A DNA stretch of 64,000 nt from Rhodovulum sp. P5 (GTDB taxonomy: Bacteria > Pseudomonadota > Alphaproteobacteria > Rhodobacterales > Rhodobacteraceae): contig NZ_CP015039.1 of the NCBI RefSeq assembly GCF_002079305.1, positions 1,633,501 to 1,697,500 on the forward strand, in the 5' to 3' direction. Below, in pieces: positions 58,700 through 64,000 of the stretch. The notes under the pieces are model-generated. The model did not search any database, was not told the origin of the DNA, and was given only the letters and a program-made list of their open reading frames with translations. How positions within the stretch are numbered: the first letter of the stretch is position 1; the number at the start of each line of letters is the position of its first letter. A program made the position numbers and the translations under genes.

Positions 58700-58966
58700 A
58701 TGACCCGCGCCCTGGCTCTCTTGCTGCTCCTTCTGACCCTCACCCCACCTGCCGTCGCCGCAGACGACGCCGGCGCCACGCTGTACCGGCGGAATTGCTC
58801 GGCCTGTCATGGCCGGCCCGCGGACAACCCCAACGCGCCCGACGTGGCCTGGGCGACCCTTGCCGACATCCGCGCCGCCCGCCGGGAGATCGAGGAAATG
58901 CGCAAACTGCGCCTGTCGCACGAAGATGAAGCCGCAATCGCGGACTATTTCGCCAGCCTGCGCTGA
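58700..58966 (+). CDS. Small exported cytochrome c
   Basis: The 88-aa protein starts with a signal peptide (MTRALALLLLLLTLTPPAVAADD) and has a single heme site CSACH near residue 34 and a short C-terminal helix. There is no obvious Met ligand after the heme, so the sixth ligand is uncertain. It lies downstream of the IorAB-like genes on the same strand, and small cytochromes often serve such hydroxylases as electron acceptors; that role is inferred from position. A longer frame to 58550 is MITE sequence. Confidence 0.82.
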   Translation: MTRALALLLLLLTLTPPAVAADDAGATLYRRNCSACHGRPADNPNAPDVAWATLADIRAARREIEEMRKLRLSHEDEAAIADYFASLR

Positions 58967-59069
58967 GCCCGCGATGCGGATCGCCCATCACCGAAACTTC
59001 ACGCAGACATCATGCACGCTTCACAGGGATCGGTGACGTCTCGGCATCGATCAACCGACGGAGCCTCCA

Positions 59070-60022
59070 ATGCTTAAACGACTTCTTGCCGCCACTGCGA
59101 TCTGCGCCGCGGGCACTGCCGCGATGTCCGAGCAGTTCAACTTCGTCCTTCTGGGCGACGTGCCCTACGGCAAGCCCGAAACGGTCTTCCCGCCCTTCGA
59201 GGCGCTGATCGACCAGATCAACGCGACCAACCCCGATCTCGTCGTGCATATCGGCGACACCAAGTCCGGCTCGACCCTGTGCGACAACGCCATGCTGGAT
59301 GCGCAACTGGGCTATCTCAACAGCTTCACCGCGCCCACGCTCTACAGCCCCGGCGACAATGAATGGACCGATTGCCACCGCCCCAAGGCCGGCGGTTTCG
59401 ACCCGCTGGAGCGTTTGGACTACATCCGCACGACCTATTACACCGAGCCGGGCAAGAGCTTCGGGCCGTCAAGGCGGATATCGAAAGCCAGGCTGACAAG
59501 GGCTATCCCGAAAACACCCGCATGATGCACAAGGGCGTCATGTTCGTGACGACCCATGTGATCGGGTCCAACAACAACCTTGAAGCGCGCGACATCAAGG
59601 CGGTGGAAGAGTTCTTTGCCCGCAACGCCGCCGATATCGACTGGCTGAAGGAAAGCTTTGCCGCCGCCGGCGATGCCGAGGCGCTGGTTCTGGCGATCCA
59701 TGCCGACATGTTCGAGTTCGACTTCGCCCTGCCGTGGGATTCCGAAGGATACTTGCGCCATTCCGGCTTCAAGGCCTTCGCCGAGACGCTGATGGCCGAG
59801 GCCAACGCCTTTGGCAAGCCGGTGCTGCTGATGTTCGGCGACAGCCACAAGTTCCGCATGTTCCGGCCCTTCCCGTCGAAATCCCCCCATGTGATGGCCA
59901 TTGAAACCTTCGGATCGGCCGACATGCATGCCGTCGAGGTGATGGTCGATACCGACGCGTCCTATCCGTTTGGCGCGCGCCCCTTGATCAACGCCGTTCA
60001 GCCGATCGAGTGGAAAGAGTAA
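59070..60022 (+). pseudogene. Metallophosphoesterase-like exported protein, frameshifted
   Basis: Two overlapping frames together encode about 317 aa. The first (59070 to about 59465) has a signal peptide (MLKRLLAATAICAAGTAAMS), then the calcineurin-type motifs LLGDVPYG, VVHIGDTKSG and PGDNEWTDC. The second continues AVKADIESQADKGYPENTR and adds LAIHADMFE and MFGDSHKF, the later metal ligands. Inserting one G in the run at 59463-59465 restores a single frame. It is either an assembly error or a recent pseudogene. Family members hydrolyse phosphoesters in the periplasm. The substrate is unknown. Confidence 0.8.
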
Positions 60023-60036
60023 CCCGCGAACCGTCC

Positions 60037-60060
60037 GGGGCGCCCCTGATCGGGCGCCCC
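60037..60060. terminator. Hairpin between the phosphoesterase and GGCT genes
   Basis: GGGGCGCCC-CTGATC-GGGCGCCCC is a perfect 9-bp stem in the 42-bp gap between the two convergent genes. It is not followed by a T tract on either side but is well placed for bidirectional termination. Confidence 0.5.
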
Positions 60061-60064
60061 GCCC

Positions 60065-60634
60065 TTACTCCCGTTCGATCAGGTTCGCGTCGCGCCGGCG
60101 CAGCGCGTCATCGACAAAGGCACGCTCGTCCCCGCGCAGCACCTGATGGCGGCTGTAGATCGGGTGGGCCCGGTCGTTCAGGATCGGCGCGTCCCAACCA
60201 TCGGTCGTGTCGAAAAACCGGCGCGCGCCCTCGGGCCCGAACTCCCGCAGATAGCCCTGCACCACCACGTCGATATAGCTCAGCAGGATCGGGTGGCGGA
60301 TATCCGGTGCTTCGGCATGGGACGCCGGGATCGCATAGATCTGGATGTCGACCGGATGCCCGACAGTATGCTCGACCGCATGGCTGACCTCGTGCCGGTC
60401 ATAGGCGTGTTCGCGTTCGTCCAGCGCCGCCCAGTCATGGCCCGGCACCGCGGCGATCAGCCCCTCGATCACCTCGCCTTCGGCGGGCACGGCCGACAGG
60501 AACGCCCGCTGGCGCAGCTTCGTGTGCATCCATGCCCGGCGCCATCCGGTGATCCGCGCCCGGGAAGCATGGGGGAAGCTGTGGGTGGCCCGGTTCACCA
60601 GCGAACCGTAGCCGAAAAAGAACGGGTCATGCAT
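60065..60634 (-). CDS. Gamma-glutamylcyclotransferase-fold protein
   Basis: The 189-aa protein (start MHDPFFFGYGSLVNRATHSF) has the GGCT/AIG2 fold: the start loop FGYGSLV, GWRRAWMHTKLRQ, then VIEGLIAAVPGHDWAALDEREHAYDR with the expected catalytic Glu region. The start is chosen at the fold's first strand. A GTG at 60712 would add 26 residues but run close to the riboswitch. Such enzymes cleave gamma-glutamyl peptides or related amides. Its substrate is unknown, and it is divergent from gcvT. Confidence 0.85.
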   Translation of the reverse strand: MHDPFFFGYGSLVNRATHSFPHASRARITGWRRAWMHTKLRQRAFLSAVPAEGEVIEGLIAAVPGHDWAALDEREHAYDRHEVSHAVEHTVGHPVDIQIYAIPASHAEAPDIRHPILLSYIDVVVQGYLREFGPEGARRFFDTTDGWDAPILNDRAHPIYSRHQVLRGDERAFVDDALRRRDANLIERE

Positions 60635-60714
60635 GGCATCAGACAATGCGTGCTGCACCTGCGAATGCAAGCCCTTGCCCGAAAGCGACGCATGATCTAG
60701 CTTCCGCGGCACCC

Positions 60715-60872
60715 GTCCCGGGAGAATCCGGCCCCCGCCGGTGCCGAAGGAGCAACCGCCCCGGTAAACTCTCAGGCCTCAGGACCGCGGACGGAACTGG
60801 AACTCTGGAGAGAGGCGCATGCGGGCGTCCGCCGAAGGGATAGCGATCTCAGGCAGAAGGACAGAGGGGGCA
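60715..60872 (+). ncRNA. Tandem glycine riboswitch upstream of gcvT
   Basis: This leader shows the two-aptamer glycine riboswitch pattern. The first aptamer (about 60718-60795) has GGGAGA, GCCGAAGGAGCAA and AAACTCTCAGG. The second (about 60799-60872) has CTCTGGAGAGA, GCCGAAGGG, ATCTCAGGCA and AAGGACAGAGGGGG. It precedes gcvT by about 75 bases on the same strand. Glycine binding normally switches on expression of the cleavage operon. Boundaries are approximate. Confidence 0.9.
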
Positions 60873-60946
60873 TCGGAGTGGGCGGCCGTGTGTGCGCCCG
60901 TAATCGGTGCCGGCGGCGTGACGATCCGGCAAGTGGAAGGAACGAC

Positions 60947-62077
60947 ATGTCGGATTTGAACCGCACCGCGCTTTACGATCTGCATCTGGAACTGGGCGCA
61001 AAGATGGTGCCCTTCGCCGGCTACGAGATGCCGGTGCAGTACTCATTGGGCGTGATGAAGGAGCATCTGCATTGCCGCGCCGCGGCGGGCCTCTTCGATG
61101 TCAGCCACATGGGGCAGGTGATCCTGCGGCCGCTGTCGGGCGATGTGGCCGATGCCGCCGCCGCGCTGGAACGGCTGGTGCCCGTCGATGTGCTTGGGCT
61201 GCAAGAGGAGCGCCAGCGCTATGCGCTGTTCACCAATGACGAGGGCGGCATTCTGGACGACCTGATGGTCGCGAACCGCGGGGATCACCTGTTCCTCGTC
61301 GTCAATGCCGCCTGCAAGGGCGACGACATCGCCCATCTGCGCGCCCATCTGGCCGACGCCTGCATGGTCAAGGAAATCACCGACCGGTGTCTTCTGGCCC
61401 TGCAAGGTCCGGGGGCCGAGGCCGCCCTTGCAACCATCGCCCCCGGGGTGGACGCGATGCGCTTCATGGACGTGGCGACGTTCGAGGGGGCTTTCGGTCC
61501 GCTTTGGGTGTCGCGCTCCGGCTATACCGGCGAGGACGGGTTCGAAATCTCGGTGGCTGCCGATCAGGGGCCGGCCCTCGCGCGCGCCCTGCTCGACGAC
61601 GAAACCGTGCAGCCCATCGGCCTTGGCGCGCGGGACAGCCTGCGGCTGGAGGCCGGGCTTTGCCTTTACGGCAACGATATCGACACCCAGATCACGCCGG
61701 TCGAGGCGGACCTGACGTGGGCGATCCAGAAGGTGCGCCGCACGGGCGGGGCGCGGGCGGGCGGATTTCCGGGGGCGGAGCGTATCCTTGCAGAACTGGA
61801 AAACGGCGCGGCGCGGCGCCGGGTCGGGCTGTTGCCACAGACCAAGGCGCCGATGCGCGCGGGCACCCCGCTTTTCGCGGATGAAAACGGCGGGGCGCCC
61901 ATCGGCGCCGTCACCTCCGGCGCCTTCGGCCCGTCGGTCGAGGCGCCGGTCTCGATGGGCTATGTGCCTGTTGACCTGAGCGCCCCCGGCACGACGATAT
62001 ACGGGGAGGTCCGCGGCAAGCGCCTGCCCGCAAAGATCACCGCCCTGCCATTCCGGCCGGCCACCTACAAACGTTGA
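60947..62077 (+). CDS. gcvT: Glycine cleavage system T protein (aminomethyltransferase)
   Basis: The 376-aa protein transfers the methylene group of the aminomethyl intermediate to tetrahydrofolate, releasing ammonia. It starts [32 protein letters not shown] and includes [22 protein letters not shown] and [20 protein letters not shown]. The chosen start follows GGAAGGAA; an upstream in-frame ATG at 60878 lies inside the riboswitch leader. It is first in the gcvT-gcvH-gcvP operon. Confidence 0.95.
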   Translation: MSDLNRTALYDLHLELGAKMVPFAGYEMPVQYSLGVMKEHLHCRAAAGLFDVSHMGQVILRPLSGDVADAAAALERLVPVDVLGLQEERQRYALFTNDEGGILDDLMVANRGDHLFLVVNAACKGDDIAHLRAHLADACMVKEITDRCLLALQGPGAEAALATIAPGVDAMRFMDVATFEGAFGPLWVSRSGYTGEDGFEISVAADQGPALARALLDDETVQPIGLGARDSLRLEAGLCLYGNDIDTQITPVEADLTWAIQKVRRTGGARAGGFPGAERILAELENGAARRRVGLLPQTKAPMRAGTPLFADENGGAPIGAVTSGAFGPSVEAPVSMGYVPVDLSAPGTTIYGEVRGKRLPAKITALPFRPATYKR

Positions 62078-62088
62078 GGGATATCGAG

Positions 62089-62448
62089 ATGAAATTCACC
62101 GAAGAACATGAATGGCTGCGGGCCGAGGGCGACCTTGTCGTCGTCGGCATCACCGAACACGCCGCCGAGCAACTGGGCGATATCGTCTTCGTGGAACTGC
62201 CCGAACCGGGCACGACCGTGTCCAAGGACGACGAGATCGTGGTGATCGAAAGCGTCAAAGCGGCCTCTGACATCCTCGCCCCCGTCGATGGCGAGATCGT
62301 GGAGGTCAACGAGACCCTGCCCGACAACCCCGGCCGCGTGAACGAGGACCCGCTGGGCGAGGCGTGGTTCTTCAAGATGAAGATCGAGGACATGTCCGTT
62401 CTCGACGATCTCATGGACGAGCCCGCCTACAAGAGCTTCATCGGGTAA
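62089..62448 (+). CDS. gcvH: Glycine cleavage system H protein
   Basis: The 119-aa lipoyl carrier protein shuttles the aminomethyl group between P, T and L proteins. The lipoylation lysine is K57 in [13 protein letters not shown]. It starts [15 protein letters not shown], 11 bases after gcvT, and ends 12 bases before gcvP. Length matches the family (about 120-130 aa). Confidence 0.96.
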   Translation: MKFTEEHEWLRAEGDLVVVGITEHAAEQLGDIVFVELPEPGTTVSKDDEIVVIESVKAASDILAPVDGEIVEVNETLPDNPGRVNEDPLGEAWFFKMKIEDMSVLDDLMDEPAYKSFIG

Positions 62449-62460
62449 CCGGATATTTGC

Positions 62461-64000
62461 ATGACCTACACACCCAGCACCTACCTGCCCTACGACTTTG
62501 CCAACCGCCGCCATATCGGCCCCTCGCCCGAGGAAATGGTCGAGATGCTGGAGGTGCTGGGGCTGACCACCCTTGAAGGGTTGATCGACGAAACCGTGCC
62601 GCAAAGCATCCGTCAGGCCGAGCCGCTGGATTACGGCAAGCCGAAGTCGGAGCGCGAGATGCTGTGGTACATGCGGCAGATCGCCAAGAAGAACAAAGCC
62701 TTCACCACGATGATCGGGCAAGGGTTCTATGGCACGGTCACGCCGCCGGCGATCCAGCGCAACATCCTGGAAAACCCGGCCTGGTACACCGCCTATACCC
62801 CCTATCAGCCCGAGATCAGCCAGGGTCGGCTGGAGGCGCTTTTGAACTATCAGACCATGGTCAGCGACCTGACCGGGCTGGAAATCGCGAACGCCTCGCT
62901 TCTGGATGAACCCACCGCCTGTGCCGAGGCGATGACCATGGCCCAGCGCGTGGCCAAGTCGAAGGCCAAGGCCGTGTTCGTGGACCGAGATTGCCACCCG
63001 CAGAACATCGCGCTGGTCCGCACCCGGGCGGAACCCTTGGGGATCGAGGTGATCGTGGGCGACCCGTTCTCCGATCTGGAGCCGGAAAAGGTTTTCGCCG
63101 CGATCTTCCAGTATCCCGGCACCTATGGCCATATCCGCGACTTCACCGACCCGATCGCGCGGCTGCACGAAACCGACGCGCTGGGGATCGTCGTGGCCGA
63201 CCCGATGGCGCTGGTCGTGCTGAAGGAACCGGGCGCGATGGGCGCCGATATCGCCGTGGGCTCGACCCAGCGGTTCGGGGTGCCGATGGGTTATGGCGGG
63301 CCGCATGCGGCCTATATGGCCTGCCGTGGCGCCTATAAGCGGGCGATGCCGGGCCGGATCGTGGGCGTGTCCATCGACAGCCACGGGCACAAGGCGTTCC
63401 GGCTGGCGCTGCAGACGCGGGAACAGCATATCCGGCGGGAAAAGGCGACCTCGAACGTCTGTACCGCGCAGGCGCTGTTGGCGGTGATGGCCAGTTTCTA
63501 CGCGGTGTTCCACGGCCCCAAGGGGCTAAAGGCCATCGCCCAGCGCATCCACCGCAAGACCGTGCGCACCGCCCGCGGTCTGGAAGAGGCGGGCTTCACC
63601 GTCGACCCGGCAGAGTTCTTTGACACCTTCACCGTCGAGGTCGGCCCGATGCAGGGCGTGATCTACAAGGCCGCGCTGGCCGAGCGGATCAACATCCGCA
63701 AGGTGGGCGAGACCAAGCTGGGGATTTCGCTGGACGAAACCACCCGCCCCGCCAGCATCGAGGCGCTGTGGCGCGCCTTCGGCATCGACAAGAAAGACAC
63801 CGGTGGCGACCGCCAGTACCGCTTCCCCGCGGGGATGGTGCGCACGACCGACTACCTGACCCACCCGGTCTTTCACATGAACCGGGCCGAGACCGAGATG
63901 ATGCGCTATATGCGCCGGCTGGCCGACCGCGACCTTGCGCTGGATCGCGCGATGATCCCGCTGGGCTCTTGCACGATGAAGCTGAACGCCGCGGTGGAAA
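62461..64000 (+). CDS. gcvP: Glycine dehydrogenase (decarboxylating), 5' part
   Basis: The frame is open from ATG 62461 to the window edge, 513 complete codons. It begins [20 protein letters not shown] and has the P-protein N-terminal half: [53 protein letters not shown] and, near the end, [10 protein letters not shown]. The PLP lysine of the C-terminal half lies beyond the window. A full-length GcvP is about 950 aa, so about 45 percent is missing. It decarboxylates glycine in the operon with GcvT and GcvH. Confidence 0.95.
   Translation, partial: MTYTPSTYLPYDFANRRHIGPSPEEMVEMLEVLGLTTLEGLIDETVPQSIRQAEPLDYGKPKSEREMLWYMRQIAKKNKAFTTMIGQGFYGTVTPPAIQRNILENPAWYTAYTPYQPEISQGRLEALLNYQTMVSDLTGLEIANASLLDEPTACAEAMTMAQRVAKSKAKAVFVDRDCHPQNIALVRTRAEPLGIEVIVGDPFSDLEPEKVFAAIFQYPGTYGHIRDFTDPIARLHETDALGIVVADPMALVVLKEPGAMGADIAVGSTQRFGVPMGYGGPHAAYMACRGAYKRAMPGRIVGVSIDSHGHKAFRLALQTREQHIRREKATSNVCTAQALLAVMASFYAVFHGPKGLKAIAQRIHRKTVRTARGLEEAGFTVDPAEFFDTFTVEVGPMQGVIYKAALAERINIRKVGETKLGISLDETTRPASIEALWRAFGIDKKDTGGDRQYRFPAGMVRTTDYLTHPVFHMNRAETEMMRYMRRLADRDLALDRAMIPLGSCTMKLNAAVE

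Overview
The window is a 64 kb piece of a high-GC alphaproteobacterial chromosome, most likely Rhodobacteraceae (Roseobacter/Paracoccus side). This rests on family knowledge: a pccB...pccA propionyl-CoA carboxylase cluster next to a PccR-type regulator, proteins resembling DUF6280 and DUF6497 families, two VPLPA-CTERM surface proteins, and an isoquinoline-oxidoreductase-like molybdenum hydroxylase. No rRNA, tRNA, CRISPR array, prophage or intact IS element was seen. Gene density is high and most genes are ordinary chromosomal genes.

Layout. 1-9 kb: the 5' part of an Mrr-like restriction gene is coupled by a GTGA overlap to pccA. Upstream of it lie a 119-aa unknown, a DUF6497-like exported protein, RidA, a 116-aa unknown and pccB, all on the minus strand. 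A Bcr/CflA-type transporter and pccR run divergently, with TTTGCAAA-type boxes in both promoter regions. 9-20 kb: YdcH-like protein, EamA exporter, YebC, a membrane protein with a degenerate GGDEF domain, a class V aminotransferase, a phosphatase, YgfZ, a fructosamine-kinase-like protein, EF-P, a DUF6280-like protein with a clear terminator, a PopZ-like protein, a TolC-like porin and Pcm. 20-31 kb: a GT2 enzyme with an altered metal motif, an AI-2E-family permease, a 4xPAS-GGDEF-EAL protein, a 19-repeat MORN protein, NAD synthetase, a small inverted-repeat element, and a membrane-anchored cytochrome c with a ~375-residue Glu/Ala/Pro linker.

31-46 kb: a ligase-ACP-acyltransferase fusion, a VPLPA-CTERM protein, a frameshifted prpE, a hybrid kinase/sigma-54 regulator pair, priA, transaldolase, DUF484, xerC, DUF3253 and an acidic poly-proline protein. 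46-64 kb: a second VPLPA-CTERM protein, ileS, the ycjX-ycjF pair (YcjF carries a long 10-residue-repeat helix), truA, phosphoglucomutase, an IorAB-type oxidoreductase followed by a second copy of the small inverted-repeat element and a small cytochrome c, a frameshifted metallophosphoesterase, a GGCT-fold protein, and the glycine cleavage operon gcvT-gcvH-gcvP (gcvP cut by the window edge) behind a tandem glycine riboswitch.

Themes. Propionate is handled by PrpE (activation), PccAB (carboxylation) and PccR (control), all within 37 kb. Two genes, prpE and the phosphoesterase, are each broken by exactly one missing base in a G/C run, which suggests assembly errors. Two unrelated proteins carry tandem arrays with an exact 30-nt (10-codon) period. 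I see no complete, clearly new system. The best candidates for follow-up are the cytochrome linker array, the Mrr gene attached to the pcc operon, the inverted-repeat element family and the three-domain acyl-activating/acyltransferase protein.
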